Assembly (NCBI RefSeq): GCF_036568125.1
Contig: NZ_DATCTF010000011.1
Span: 1 to 64,000 of the forward strand
From: Magnetovibrio sp.
GTDB taxonomy: Bacteria; Pseudomonadota; Alphaproteobacteria; Rhodospirillales; Magnetovibrionaceae
Direction: 5' to 3'
DNA length: 64,000 nucleotides
Below are positions 8,498 through 17,869 of this stretch, in pieces. Numbering within the stretch: the stretch's first letter is position 1; the number at the start of each line of letters is the position of its first letter. The notes beneath the pieces are model-generated. The model searched no databases. It was not told the origin of the DNA and saw nothing but the letters and a program-made list of their open reading frames with translations. Made by a program: the position numbers and the translations under genes.

Positions 8498-8725
8498 ATG
8501 AACACTCAAGAAACCGACATCATTGACCAAGGTGCGCGCATTGCCGCTGTGTACAGCCACATCGATGAAACCTCGTCGAACTGCCGGGCTTTTGACATCA
8601 TGTTGGCGGCGGATGCCTTGATTTACGCCCTGGATCGCGGGCGCGGATTGGAACGCGACAACCTCCAGGTTTCGGCCCTGCTCAAACAAGTCGAAGAATT
8701 CCGTCATACCTTGGCGGAAATCTGA
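8498..8725 (+). CDS. Small hypothetical protein behind a sigma-54 promoter
   Basis: 75 residues, acidic and mostly helical, with no signal peptide, membrane segment or Cys pair. I do not recognise a family. The ATG at 8498 is preferred over upstream in-frame starts because a sigma-54 promoter would start the message near 8461 and GAGAG precedes it. The gene is followed after 61 bases by another small gene on the same strand. Sigma-54 control points to nitrogen, motility or stress physiology, but no particular role is shown. Confidence 0.65.
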   Translation: MNTQETDIIDQGARIAAVYSHIDETSSNCRAFDIMLAADALIYALDRGRGLERDNLQVSALLKQVEEFRHTLAEI

Positions 8726-8786
8726 CCCGCCTTCTACTCCACCGCCCTAAAGAGCATCTGACGACACCACATGAAGGAGACGCATC

Positions 8787-8984
8787 ATGGCCTTTCGCGT
8801 CGGCATCCGCATGAAAACCACCTCGCCCATCAGCGAGCTTGAAAAAATCTTGGAAACACGCTGCCAAGGCGAGTGGGATGTCGAACTCGACACCGTAAAT
8901 GCGAAACAGCGTCAAAAGACCGTGGCCATCTATTTTGAAACCCACCGAGACCGCGACGCTTTCTTATCTGCCTGCGCGCTATAA
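8787..8984 (+). CDS. Small hypothetical protein
   Basis: 65 residues starting after a strong AAGGAG ribosome site (GAAGGAGACGCATCATG). Short basic N-terminal strand (FRVGIRMK), a helix SELEKILETRC and a strand pair around TVAIYFETHRDRDAF suggest a compact alpha/beta fold. No known motif. It probably shares the sigma-54-driven message of the gene 61 bases upstream. Confidence 0.65.
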   Translation: MAFRVGIRMKTTSPISELEKILETRCQGEWDVELDTVNAKQRQKTVAIYFETHRDRDAFLSACAL

Positions 8985-9065
8985 TCTTATCAGGACGATT
9001 GAAGTTACCTCGGAAAGGCCTTCGCCGTTTATCCGGTTTTGTCGTTCATCTATGAATTCCGCCCC

Positions 9066-10325
9066 CTAACTTGGTCCGATGCGTATCATCAGCGAACCAT
9101 CCGCGCCCAAAGCCAATGGTGACACGTTCACGCCGACACCGGACGAAACGTAGGATGGTCGCTCCCCCCCCTCAGGTGTAAAAACGGCATCGTCCAGCGT
9201 AGGTGTCGATGGATTCCCATCAACGACCCGTGCAATGGGGCGACCGGAATGCGCACCTTCGTTACCCGCCAAATCAATTTCCATGACCAGCATGCCCGAT
9301 GCGGGAATAGCCTGATCGGTTTGCCCAACTTGGCGATTCTCAATCAATACAAAGCGGCTTTTTGACAGGGGAATGCGGATCGCCAAAAATCCCTTTCCGC
9401 TGGCCAAGGGGTTCAGTGTTATGTCACGCGTTTCACCAGGGTGAACCGTAGCGATCTGACTGTCGTCGATCCATCCCAGCTGGTGACGGATGAAGACCGA
9501 CGGCATCGGCGGCGGCATTCGAAGCTCAACAAAATGTTGGCTCATAATATCCCAAGGGCCGACATGAATGGCATACAGCGCAGGATGAGGCTTGGCTTTG
9601 GGTGGCGCACTCTGTAAGTCGAAATCGTAAAGATCGGGAACCGCTCTCAGGCCATTGGTCGAACCGCCCAGGGCGTGCAAGAGATCGTGAACAACGTGAC
9701 CGACATGCGCATTTTCGGCCGACACGACCCCGGCCCCGGAAAACACGCCACCACCCGTGAGGTGAACGGTTTTCAGTTCGGGGCCTTCTCGGTAAAAGTT
9801 GGACAACATGCCCGGATTGATGGCGTAGGCGATCATGCCGTAGCCAACTCCGAAATTTGTGTTTACCCCCACCACAATCCAGATCACCTTAAAATTATCT
9901 AGATCGTGACGGGCGCGCGCAACGCCGAGCGCATCGGCAACCAGCTTTGTGACGCGCCGCTTATCGACACTGTAATTGTGTGGGCTGACCGCATACGCGC
10001 TCAACGGATCGGGCAAATCTACCCAGTCAGCAATCGTGGTTTCCAACCACGCCTTACCATAGGACGCGACCTGGATGTATCGGTCGATGCGTTTTGATTT
10101 GTCGAGAATATCCGCAAGGCTCTTTCCCGGAGCCGTTCCGGGAAAGCGCACAGGCACCACCAAAACGGATTGGGCTCCGGACACAAGCACCGGTTCGCCA
10201 ACCCCAGCCAGGGTGCTTGTTGGCGCAAATAAAAACATTCCCAACAGAGCTGGAATGATCATCCACACGAAGCGTCGGAAAACCTTGACCAACGCATACT
10301 GATTTGGGTTTTGCAGCATCGTCAT
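9066..10325 (-). CDS. Exported M6-like (immune inhibitor A-like) metallopeptidase homologue
   Basis: 419 residues. A hydrophobic signal segment (about 20-40, ending near STLAG) directs export. The middle resembles M6-family zincins: HDLLHALGG at 213-221, then VPDLYDFD (about 229-236) and GPWDIMSQH (about 256-264), matching the 'HELGH..GLPDLYD' and 'WDIMS' landmarks. The catalytic Glu of HExxH is Asp214 here (HDLLH), so activity may be low, altered or lost. The C-terminal 130 residues are beta-rich, with a conserved 'FVLIENRQ' strand as in related secreted peptidases. No protease inhibitor or secretion gene is adjacent. It is divergent from the beta-CASP gene. Confidence 0.65.
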   Translation of the reverse strand: MTMLQNPNQYALVKVFRRFVWMIIPALLGMFLFAPTSTLAGVGEPVLVSGAQSVLVVPVRFPGTAPGKSLADILDKSKRIDRYIQVASYGKAWLETTIADWVDLPDPLSAYAVSPHNYSVDKRRVTKLVADALGVARARHDLDNFKVIWIVVGVNTNFGVGYGMIAYAINPGMLSNFYREGPELKTVHLTGGGVFSGAGVVSAENAHVGHVVHDLLHALGGSTNGLRAVPDLYDFDLQSAPPKAKPHPALYAIHVGPWDIMSQHFVELRMPPPMPSVFIRHQLGWIDDSQIATVHPGETRDITLNPLASGKGFLAIRIPLSKSRFVLIENRQVGQTDQAIPASGMLVMEIDLAGNEGAHSGRPIARVVDGNPSTPTLDDAVFTPEGGERPSYVSSGVGVNVSPLALGADGSLMIRIGPS

Positions 10326-10466
10326 CTAGGCACCTACTTTACTGTGAATCATAGCAGTGCCCGCCTTTCCAGAAAATCTCAAAACGGTTTTGCGACGGGA
10401 CTATGGCCAGTTTCATTTGGCTACCCCTCTGAAAAGGCGTAAAATTATCAGACGGAGGGAACGGCC

Positions 10467-12083
10467 ATGAACAAACAACTCTCCAAAAACGTCGAACTCA
10501 AATTCCTTGGCGCGGCGGGTACGGTTACCGGGTCGTGCTATCTCGTCACCCATCCAGGTGGTAAATTTCTGGTCGATTGCGGGCTGTTTCAAGGCTCGAA
10601 ATCGCTGCGTGAGTTGAACTACGGCAACTTCACCTTCCTGCCCAAAGAAATCGATTTCGTGGTGCTGACCCATGCCCACGTCGACCATTCGGGACTGGTG
10701 CCCAAGCTGGTCAAAATGGGCTTCGAGGGCCCGGTCTACGCCACCCGCGGCACCCGCGATCTGCTCACCTACATGCTACCCGACAGCGGCTACATCCACG
10801 AGACCGAAGTCAAGCGCGTCAACCGGCGCAATCAACGTCGCGGTCTGCCGACCATCGAACCCGTCTACACCAAGGTCCAGGCCGAAATGGCACTGGACAG
10901 CATTGTCATCCGGCCCTTTGACGAATGGTTCGAAGCTTCGCCGGGGGTACGGGTGCGGCTGTGGAACGCCGGACACATCTTGGGCTCGGCTTCGGTCGAA
11001 GTTGAGATCGATACAGAAGAACGGCCGCTGAAGGTCCTCTTTTCCGGCGATATCGGTCCGCAGGAAAAATCCTTCCAAGAGGTCCCGGAAAGCCCTTCCG
11101 GTCTCGACTATCTATTCGTCGAGAGCACCTATGGCGATCGCGACCGCATCGATCTTACCTTGGAAGCGCGGCGAGAAGTTTTGAAGCGCGAAATTCTCGA
11201 CGGCCTCAACGCGGGCGGCAACGTCTTGATCCCCGCGTTCGCGGTCGAACGCACCCAGGAACTCCTTTACGACATCGGGCTGTTGCTCAAGGACAAGGAA
11301 CTGCCGCCGGTGTCGGTCTACCTCGACAGTCCGCTGGCGATCCGCGCCACAGAGGTGTTCGAAGGTCACGCAGAAGACCTCAACGATATCGAGGGGCGTG
11401 GCGGCCTGTTTCGCAATCCACGCTTTGAATTCATCAACCGCGCCGAAGACAGCATGGCGCTGGACCGCATCGCATCGGGCGCGATCATCATCGCCGCCAG
11501 TGGCATGTGCGACGCCGGCCGCATCCGCTATCACCTCAAGGCCAATCTGTGGCGACCGCAGGCCACCGTCTTGTTCGTCGGCTATCAGGTGCCCGGCAGT
11601 TTAGGCGCGATGCTGTTGGAGGGTAAAAAACTGGTGCGTATCCACGGCCAGGAAGTCGCAGTGCGCGCGCGCATCCGCATGATCGACCACTATTCGGCCC
11701 ACGCCGATCAACAAGAGTTGGTAAAATGGGCATGCGATCGCATGCCGGTCAAGCGCGGCATTTTCCTCACCCATGGCGACGACCCGGCCTTGGCAACGTT
11801 GCGCGATCATCTGATCGCACACGGTTGCGAGGCGGCGCGGGTCTTCATTCCCCGTCTGGATGAGACCTTCGTGCTGAGCCTGAAAGGCAAGATCAATCAC
11901 AGCGTGGTCAAGGCCCGCATCGAGCAATCAGAACTTTACAGCCGCGATTGGCACAACGACTATGCGTCGTTCCTGGTTAGCCTATCGGAAAAACTGCGCG
12001 ACCAAGAAAGCGACCACATGCGCCATCGTGCGCTCAACAAGTTGCGCGATGTATTGGAGAAAATCGAAGTCGAAGGCCGCTAA
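10467..12083 (+). CDS. Metallo-beta-lactamase / beta-CASP family ribonuclease-like protein
   Basis: 538 residues. The N-terminal metallo-beta-lactamase domain carries LTHAHVDHSG (H69, H71, D73, H74), the later AGHILGSA block and the FSGDIG block. The beta-CASP insert follows (VESTYGDRD, then PAFAVERTQELLY), and the C-terminal part has the RMMBL-like IDHYSAHADQQEL and LTHGD motifs. This is the pattern of CPSF73/YSH1-like bacterial RNases that act on RNA in the cytosol; the last 70 residues are a charged extension. A GGAGGGA ribosome site precedes the ATG. The gene meets the nfeD-like gene tail-to-tail with one base between. Confidence 0.88.
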   Translation: MNKQLSKNVELKFLGAAGTVTGSCYLVTHPGGKFLVDCGLFQGSKSLRELNYGNFTFLPKEIDFVVLTHAHVDHSGLVPKLVKMGFEGPVYATRGTRDLLTYMLPDSGYIHETEVKRVNRRNQRRGLPTIEPVYTKVQAEMALDSIVIRPFDEWFEASPGVRVRLWNAGHILGSASVEVEIDTEERPLKVLFSGDIGPQEKSFQEVPESPSGLDYLFVESTYGDRDRIDLTLEARREVLKREILDGLNAGGNVLIPAFAVERTQELLYDIGLLLKDKELPPVSVYLDSPLAIRATEVFEGHAEDLNDIEGRGGLFRNPRFEFINRAEDSMALDRIASGAIIIAASGMCDAGRIRYHLKANLWRPQATVLFVGYQVPGSLGAMLLEGKKLVRIHGQEVAVRARIRMIDHYSAHADQQELVKWACDRMPVKRGIFLTHGDDPALATLRDHLIAHGCEAARVFIPRLDETFVLSLKGKINHSVVKARIEQSELYSRDWHNDYASFLVSLSEKLRDQESDHMRHRALNKLRDVLEKIEVEGR

Positions 12084-12084
12084 C

Positions 12085-12537
12085 TCAGTCGCGCGCTTCG
12101 ACCTTCAGCACCACGCCGTCGACGGCGACGACTTCGACCTTGGCGCCTTGGGGCATGTCTTCGCCCGCGACTTTCCAGGTGCTGTCGTCGACCTTGATTT
12201 TGCCGAACCCACCGACGATGGGTTCCGACAGGGTGAAGTGGCGACCGACATATTGTTCGCCACGACGGTTGAGCTTGGGGTGATCCGATTGCAGTGGATG
12301 GCGTTTAAGATACGTCCGCCCCAGCACCACGCTGAGCACCGACAAGACCGCAAAGATGATCAGCAGCCATTCGAACGCCAGGTCGGGCGAGGCCCAGGCC
12401 ACCCCACCGGTGATGATCGCGGCGATGCCGATCCACATAAACACCACGCCGGGCACCGCCATCTCGAGCGCAATCAAAATCACGCCCGCAATCAGCCAAT
12501 GCCAAAAGGTGATTTCATCGAAAAACGTCACAGACAT
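12085..12537 (-). CDS. NfeD-family membrane protein
   Basis: 150 residues from the ATG at 12537, chosen because GGAAAGG lies 9 bases upstream; a longer reading adds an unrelated leader. Two or three membrane helices (about 10-32, 38-75) are followed by a cytosolic or periplasmic OB-fold domain (about 90-150) with GEQYVGRHFTLSEPIVGGFGKIKVDDSTW, a standard NfeD C-terminal signature. NfeD proteins are encoded beside stomatin-like proteins and are thought to work with them in membrane-domain organisation. Here it lies 43 bases after the stomatin-like gene, in the same operon. It lacks the ClpP-like protease domain of long NfeD forms. Confidence 0.88.
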   Translation of the reverse strand: MSVTFFDEITFWHWLIAGVILIALEMAVPGVVFMWIGIAAIITGGVAWASPDLAFEWLLIIFAVLSVLSVVLGRTYLKRHPLQSDHPKLNRRGEQYVGRHFTLSEPIVGGFGKIKVDDSTWKVAGEDMPQGAKVEVVAVDGVVLKVEARD

Positions 12538-12580
12538 ATCGAGTTGCCTTTCCGTCGGCCGCGGCGGGCTGATCAATACA

Positions 12581-13552
12581 CTAGCGTACAGGGGGAACAC
12601 TGCCGCCCCCACTGTCGCCGCCGCTGTCCTTGCCGCCGCCGAACGCGCCCTTGCCCAGCTCTGCGATGCCCGCCAGCGAGCTGAGGATGCCGGTGGCCTC
12701 CATCGGCATGAATAGAACCTTTTGATTGCGCGCCGATGCGATGTCCTTCAAGGCTTCGACATATTTCTGCGCGACGAAGTAATTGATGGCTTGCACGTCA
12801 CCGCTGGCGATGGCGTCGGAAACCACCGCAGTAGCCTTGGCTTCAGCTTCGGCTTCGCGTTCACGGGCCTCGGCGTCGCGGTAGGCGGCTTCGCGACGGC
12901 CTTCGGCTTCCAAGATGGCGGACTGTTTTTCACCTTCGGCGCGCAAGATCGCGGACTGGCGCGAACCTTCGGCTTCCAAAATTTGTGCACGTTTTTCGCG
13001 TTCCGCCTTCATCTGACGGGCCATGGAATCGACCAGATCGCGCGGCGGCGAGATGTCCTTGATTTCGATGCGCGTCACTTTCACGCCCCAAGGCGAAGTG
13101 GCCTCGTCAACCACCATCAACAGTTTTGCGTTGATGTTGTCACGTTGGGACAATAGCTCGTCCAAGTCCATTGACCCCATCACGGTACGGATGTTGGTCA
13201 TGGTCAGGTTCAAGATCGCGCGTTGCAGATCGCTGACTTCGTACGCCGCCGATGCGGCATCGAGAATTTGATAAAACACCACGCCATCGACCGTTACCAT
13301 GGCGTTGTCCTTGGTGATGACTTCCTGGCTGGGTACGTCGAGGACCTGTTCCATCATATTCAGCTCGGCGCCGATACGATCCACCACCGGCATGATGATG
13401 TGCAGCCCCGGCTTCAGCGTCGCGGTATAACGACCGAAACGTTCCACCGTGTACTCCATGCCCTGGGGCACCACCTTGACGCCCATGAACACCATCGCCA
13501 GCGCAAACAGCAGCAGCGCGCCCGCAAATCCAGCAAATCCAGCGAGTTCCAT
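12581..13552 (-). CDS. qmcA: SPFH/stomatin-like membrane protein (QmcA type)
   Basis: 323 residues. A single N-terminal membrane helix (about 5-25) is followed by an SPFH/band-7 domain: [50 protein letters not shown] and the [14 protein letters not shown] segment. A long Ala/Glu/Arg-rich coiled coil (about 195-250) follows, then a Gly/Ser-rich tail. Such proteins oligomerise into large membrane-bound cages and modulate membrane proteases such as FtsH. It is co-transcribed with the nfeD-like gene. Length and architecture match E. coli QmcA. Confidence 0.9.
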   Translation of the reverse strand: MELAGFAGFAGALLLFALAMVFMGVKVVPQGMEYTVERFGRYTATLKPGLHIIMPVVDRIGAELNMMEQVLDVPSQEVITKDNAMVTVDGVVFYQILDAASAAYEVSDLQRAILNLTMTNIRTVMGSMDLDELLSQRDNINAKLLMVVDEATSPWGVKVTRIEIKDISPPRDLVDSMARQMKAEREKRAQILEAEGSRQSAILRAEGEKQSAILEAEGRREAAYRDAEAREREAEAEAKATAVVSDAIASGDVQAINYFVAQKYVEALKDIASARNQKVLFMPMEATGILSSLAGIAELGKGAFGGGKDSGGDSGGGSVPPVR

Positions 13553-13700
13553 GCTAATCCCCTAAGATCTCATCAACCTTTGATACTTAGACTATGGCGT
13601 AAGAATGGAAAATCGCGCAAGGCTTTCCTATGTGTTGGGGAATTCGTCATATCCGGGTAACATGATTTAAATCCTTTAATCGATTAAGGTTTTTCGTTTT

Positions 13701-14750
13701 ATGGCAGAGATGAACGCCAATATGGGCAAGGCCGCATGGCCTAAAACGCCGGATGGCACCACGGACTGGGAAGTCGTCTTCGAAGACCCGCAGTCGGGCT
13801 TCGTTCAACTGATCGCACAATCGCCATCGGCTGAAACCCTACGTCTCACCACCACCGTCGTCATCGACAAGCTGTTCACCCGCCGGGGCGACGAAACGGA
13901 AGTCACGCGGCTCAAAAATCAGCTGGAATCGATCCTCGCCGAACCCGTCGACATCGCCGCGAAGCAAAAAGGCGTCAGCGGCCTGTTGCGCCAGATTAAA
14001 GACGCCCGTATCGAAAAAGCCCGCGTCTATGTCGAACGCAAGCGCGCCGGCGCGGCCATCGACCGTCGTGCCGGCTTGCTGTGGAAAATCGACTTTCTGC
14101 TCAAACCCAAGGTTCTGTTGCCGGTCGGGATCACCTTCATCTTATTACTATCGGGGATCGTGTACGCCTTGTTGCAATCGACCATCGGACCGTCGCGCCC
14201 CGCGCAGCTTGCCCAGGCCCCTGCCGCCGTCAGCGAGCCCGAGACAGCCCCCACCCCGGAACCGCAAGCACCGAAACCCGAAGAACCCGCAAAAGTTCAA
14301 GACGCTCAACCGGACACTGTGGCACCAAGTCAGCCCGCGCCGGAAGTCGTGCCGGAAGAACCGGGGCCGATCCATATATGGCTGAAAACCATGCGCTGGC
14401 CTTTGACGTCGCACAGCACGAAAGACCGTCCTCAATATTACGCGGTGATTTTGACCGTCGAAGATTGGGACACCAAGGTCGCCGTATGCCGACGCGTCGC
14501 CAATGTGATGGACAAGCTCTATCAGGGTTTCAATCGGGTTCTGCCGCAAGACCGCAATGCGACCGATACTGAATTGGGCGAATTTGAACGCATCGCACCC
14601 AATATCCTCAATCAAATATTTAAAATGGATTTGATCAAATCGGTCGACATCTTGCGTTACGGCGAGGCCGGTTTCAACGTCGCCAATCGGGCGCCATACT
14701 GTAAGTCACCCGAAAAAGGCAAACGCAGGGACGATCCGCCCCCTGAATAA
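13701..14750 (+). CDS. Unknown single-pass membrane protein with a proline-rich linker
   Basis: 349 residues, not recognised. Residues 1-136 form a cytosolic domain that opens with a DWEVVFEDPQSGFVQLIAQS stretch and includes a helical region rich in Lys, Arg and Glu. One membrane helix follows (about 137-158), then a Pro/Ala/Glu-rich spacer (162-224) that could cross the periplasm or peptidoglycan, and a C-terminal domain (225-349) with a Cys pair (about 265 and 328). The layout recalls TonB/TolA-like or cell-envelope linker proteins, but no signature of either is visible. It meets the symporter-kinase gene tail-to-tail 8 bases on. No operon partner. Confidence 0.75.
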   Translation: MAEMNANMGKAAWPKTPDGTTDWEVVFEDPQSGFVQLIAQSPSAETLRLTTTVVIDKLFTRRGDETEVTRLKNQLESILAEPVDIAAKQKGVSGLLRQIKDARIEKARVYVERKRAGAAIDRRAGLLWKIDFLLKPKVLLPVGITFILLLSGIVYALLQSTIGPSRPAQLAQAPAAVSEPETAPTPEPQAPKPEEPAKVQDAQPDTVAPSQPAPEVVPEEPGPIHIWLKTMRWPLTSHSTKDRPQYYAVILTVEDWDTKVAVCRRVANVMDKLYQGFNRVLPQDRNATDTELGEFERIAPNILNQIFKMDLIKSVDILRYGEAGFNVANRAPYCKSPEKGKRRDDPPPE

Positions 14751-14758
14751 ACGGGGGG

Positions 14759-17545
14759 CTAGACCGTCAAGGCCTGAGACGGTTTATCGACTTCATCCTC
14801 AACGGCGAAATAACCATCGGCCCTGGCCATCGGCACGGTGAAGGAAAAACGCGCCCCCACACCTGCGGGGTTGTCATCCACCCATATTTGGCCACCGAGG
14901 AACGTGACGATCTGCCGACAGATCGCCAAACCCAACCCCGTGCCACGGGGCATTTTGTCGTTGCCTTGATTGAACTGGTGGAATTTCTCGAACACCTCGG
15001 CCTTCTTTTCGTCCGGCACGCCTTCGCCATTGTCGCTGACGCTGATACACAGTTGTCCATTGCGCACCTTTGCCGTCACGCCCACGTAACCGCCAGGGTG
15101 GCGGCAGAACTTGACTGCGTTGGAAAGTAGGTTCACCAGAACCTGAACCAGTTGATCGTGGTCGGCCTTGATCATCGGCATACCTGCCGGCAATTCGACC
15201 TTCAAAGTGACGCCTCGTTCGTGCATCAGCGCCGACATGGTGGCCACCGCCGCTTCGATAACGGGGCGGGAATCGATGTTGGCCAGCGCCCAGTCCATTT
15301 GACCGGATTCCATTTTCGCCAAATCCAGGATTTGATCGATCAGGCGGGTCAGGCGCTCGCTTTCTTTGCGGATCACCATCAAAAACCGTGAGCTTTCCTC
15401 TTCCGTAATATCGGGCGTTTCCGACAGAATTTCCGAAAACGCACGGATCGAGGTCAGGGGCGTGCGCAGCTCATGGGAAATGGTGTTGAGGAAATCGTCC
15501 TTGAGCGAGTCCAGTTCCTTGAGGCGTTCGTTGGCCGCTTGCAACTGGGTGGTGGTGTCTTCCAATTCCCGCGATTTGGTTTCCAGCATGCGCGAGTACT
15601 GAATGGCTTGGGAGGTCTCGTCCAAAATCTTGTACATCTCATCAAGACTGACGATGCCGCCCTTGACCACCGATCCAATCATCACGCGCGCCGTGGCCGA
15701 GCCCACCGCACCGGCAAGCATTTTTTCCGCGCGGTCCAGCCATGCCGTATCGGCGGCCTGACTGGGGCGCAACGGCACGCCCAATTCCATGGCAAAAACC
15801 TGAAATGCTTTTTCGGCGCGGTCGTCGCCGACGAAACGGCCGACCAGATCGCGCAAGTCGCCAATCGATGCGGTGCCCTGGAGAAAACGGGAATCCTTGA
15901 GGCCTTCGGTATAGAGAAACACATCCACGAAGACCGCGCCCTGAATACGTTCGATGGTGCTTTGCCGGGTCAACAGCGACACCACCACATAGACGCCGAC
16001 ATTGGCCAGCATGCTCCAGAACAGAGCGTGCGACAGATTGTCGAACCCTTCCAATCCGAACAGGGCGTACGGTTTCAAGAACGTCAGACCGAAGGGGCCG
16101 TAATCGATAAAGCTGATGGGCAACCACCCCGATTGCGCAAATGACGGCAACAGCAAGGTGTAAGCCCACACCCCAAAACCCAAGGCCAGACCGGTCATGG
16201 CGCCTTTCAGCGACGCGCCTTTCCAAAAAATCCCGCCGATGATTGCCGGGGCGAACTGGGCGGCGGCGGCAAACGACACCAAACCGATGGTCACCAGAGA
16301 ATACGATCCCGACGCAAGACGAAAATAGCCATAACCCAGGATCAAAATCGCAATGATCGATGCGCGGCGCGTCAGCAGCAAAAGACCGGTCAGATCGCGA
16401 CGTTTGCCCAAATCGACCCACCGCCAGTTGACCAGCATCGGCACCACGATGTTGTTACACACCATGGTGCTGAGCGCGATGGCGGCGACGATCACCATCG
16501 ATGTGGCGGCGGACAGCCCACCGATAAACGCCAACAACGCCAGTGCGCCTTGTCCGTAAAAAATCGGCACGGTGAGCATGTACATATCGGCATCCACGCC
16601 ACCGTGGGAAAACGCCATGCGTCCACTGATGGCGATCGGCAAAACGAAGATATTGATCGCCAAAAGATACAGCGGGAACAGCCACACGGCGGTGCGCAGA
16701 TGGTTCTCATCGGTGTTTTCGACCGCCGTGATGTAGAACTGGCGCGGCAAGCAGATGATCGCCAACATCGACAGCAAAATCATCGTTACCCAGGTGGCGT
16801 AATCGCCGGTGGGATTGATGGTGAACAGATGCTGCAATTCGGCCTCTGTTGCCTTGGCGAACAAATCGGCGAACCCGCCATAAACGCCGAAGGTGACGAA
16901 GAAGCCCACCGCCAAGAACGCGAACAGCTTGACGATGGATTCAAACGCAATTGCGGCAACGATGCCTTCGTGATGTTCACTGGCGTCGATGTGGCGGGTG
17001 CCGAACAGGATCGAGAAAATCGCCAGCGCCAAGGCAATCAGGAACGTTGAATCCAGGCCGTACTGCCCCAGAACCGGGCTAATTGCGCTGCTCTCGCCCG
17101 ATGAATTGGTGATGATTTCAAAGCTGGTGGCGATGGATTTGAGTTGCAGCGAAATGTACGGCGTGGTGCCGATCACCGCGATCAACGCCACCAGCCCGCC
17201 CAGGCGCGAGCTCTTGCCATAACGCGACGAAATAAAGTCGGCGATTGAGGTGATGCGGTTGAGCTTGCAGATGCGCACGATCTTCACCCACACCACCGAC
17301 CACACCACGAACACCAGCGTCGGGCCAAGATAGATCGGCAAAAAATCCAACCCAGAGCGGGCCGCCAATCCGACCGATCCATAAAACGTCCACGAGGTGC
17401 AGAACACCGCAATCGACAGCGTATAGATATATGGGTTTTGCGTCAGGCTGCGGCCCTGTTCGGCGCGTTTGTCACCAAAATACGCAATGGCGAACAGCGT
17501 GCCCAGATAGGCGATCGAGACAATGGCGATCAGACCACCTTGCAT
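14759..17545 (-). CDS. Sodium/solute symporter-sensor histidine kinase fusion (CbrA/CrbS-like)
   Basis: 928 residues. The first 500 or so form a multi-spanning SSS-family transporter domain (13 or so helices, with FCTSWTFYGSVGLAAR and FISSRYGK near the N-terminus). A linker with a coiled coil (RELEDTTTQLQAANERLKELDSL) leads to HisKA with His691 in ISHELRTPLTSI and an HATPase with DNGEGVPDEKK and GTGLGLAI. Proteins of this design sense or import a carboxylate or amino acid and pass the signal to a response regulator (CrbS for acetate in Vibrio, CbrA for histidine in Pseudomonas). Here a small membrane protein and a single-domain receiver follow upstream in the same unit. The substrate cannot be told from sequence. 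Confidence 0.88.
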   Translation of the reverse strand: MQGGLIAIVSIAYLGTLFAIAYFGDKRAEQGRSLTQNPYIYTLSIAVFCTSWTFYGSVGLAARSGLDFLPIYLGPTLVFVVWSVVWVKIVRICKLNRITSIADFISSRYGKSSRLGGLVALIAVIGTTPYISLQLKSIATSFEIITNSSGESSAISPVLGQYGLDSTFLIALALAIFSILFGTRHIDASEHHEGIVAAIAFESIVKLFAFLAVGFFVTFGVYGGFADLFAKATEAELQHLFTINPTGDYATWVTMILLSMLAIICLPRQFYITAVENTDENHLRTAVWLFPLYLLAINIFVLPIAISGRMAFSHGGVDADMYMLTVPIFYGQGALALLAFIGGLSAATSMVIVAAIALSTMVCNNIVVPMLVNWRWVDLGKRRDLTGLLLLTRRASIIAILILGYGYFRLASGSYSLVTIGLVSFAAAAQFAPAIIGGIFWKGASLKGAMTGLALGFGVWAYTLLLPSFAQSGWLPISFIDYGPFGLTFLKPYALFGLEGFDNLSHALFWSMLANVGVYVVVSLLTRQSTIERIQGAVFVDVFLYTEGLKDSRFLQGTASIGDLRDLVGRFVGDDRAEKAFQVFAMELGVPLRPSQAADTAWLDRAEKMLAGAVGSATARVMIGSVVKGGIVSLDEMYKILDETSQAIQYSRMLETKSRELEDTTTQLQAANERLKELDSLKDDFLNTISHELRTPLTSIRAFSEILSETPDITEEESSRFLMVIRKESERLTRLIDQILDLAKMESGQMDWALANIDSRPVIEAAVATMSALMHERGVTLKVELPAGMPMIKADHDQLVQVLVNLLSNAVKFCRHPGGYVGVTAKVRNGQLCISVSDNGEGVPDEKKAEVFEKFHQFNQGNDKMPRGTGLGLAICRQIVTFLGGQIWVDDNPAGVGARFSFTVPMARADGYFAVEDEVDKPSQALTV

Positions 17546-17548
17546 GAT

Positions 17549-17839
17549 CTATCCCCGCTCCGTTTCTTTACCGACCGATTGCGCTGTATCCACGATTGTA
17601 TCGCGCGGGTTCTGGTCTGTAACAACAAGCGTATCGCCGCGTAAGGGTATGGGGCGCGCACCCAGCCAGATGCCGAATATGATCAGCCCCCACATGCCGA
17701 ACATGACCAAATACGCAAGCGGCACCCCCAACACCACGTAAGGCTTGTCGAATATACTGACAAGTGGAGGGAAGAAGAACAACACGCCGAACACAAACAT
17801 CGTCAGCGACCATTCCTGTTTGCGCCCGGAGCGTTTCAT
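17549..17839 (-). CDS. Small two-helix membrane protein paired with the symporter-kinase
   Basis: 96 residues with two membrane helices (about 11-32 and 36-60) joined by a short FDKPYVV turn and a hydrophilic C-terminal tail of about 30 residues. It ends 3 bases before the symporter-kinase start, so translation is probably coupled. Small two-helix proteins of DUF4212/DUF3311 type are known as companions of SSS symporters, and this one resembles them in size and layout; the exact family is uncertain. It may be an accessory subunit of the transporter part of the sensor. Confidence 0.7.
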   Translation of the reverse strand: MKRSGRKQEWSLTMFVFGVLFFFPPLVSIFDKPYVVLGVPLAYLVMFGMWGLIIFGIWLGARPIPLRGDTLVVTDQNPRDTIVDTAQSVGKETERG

Positions 17840-17869
17840 CGGGTTCGCCTTTGTCTATGGAATATGGCG

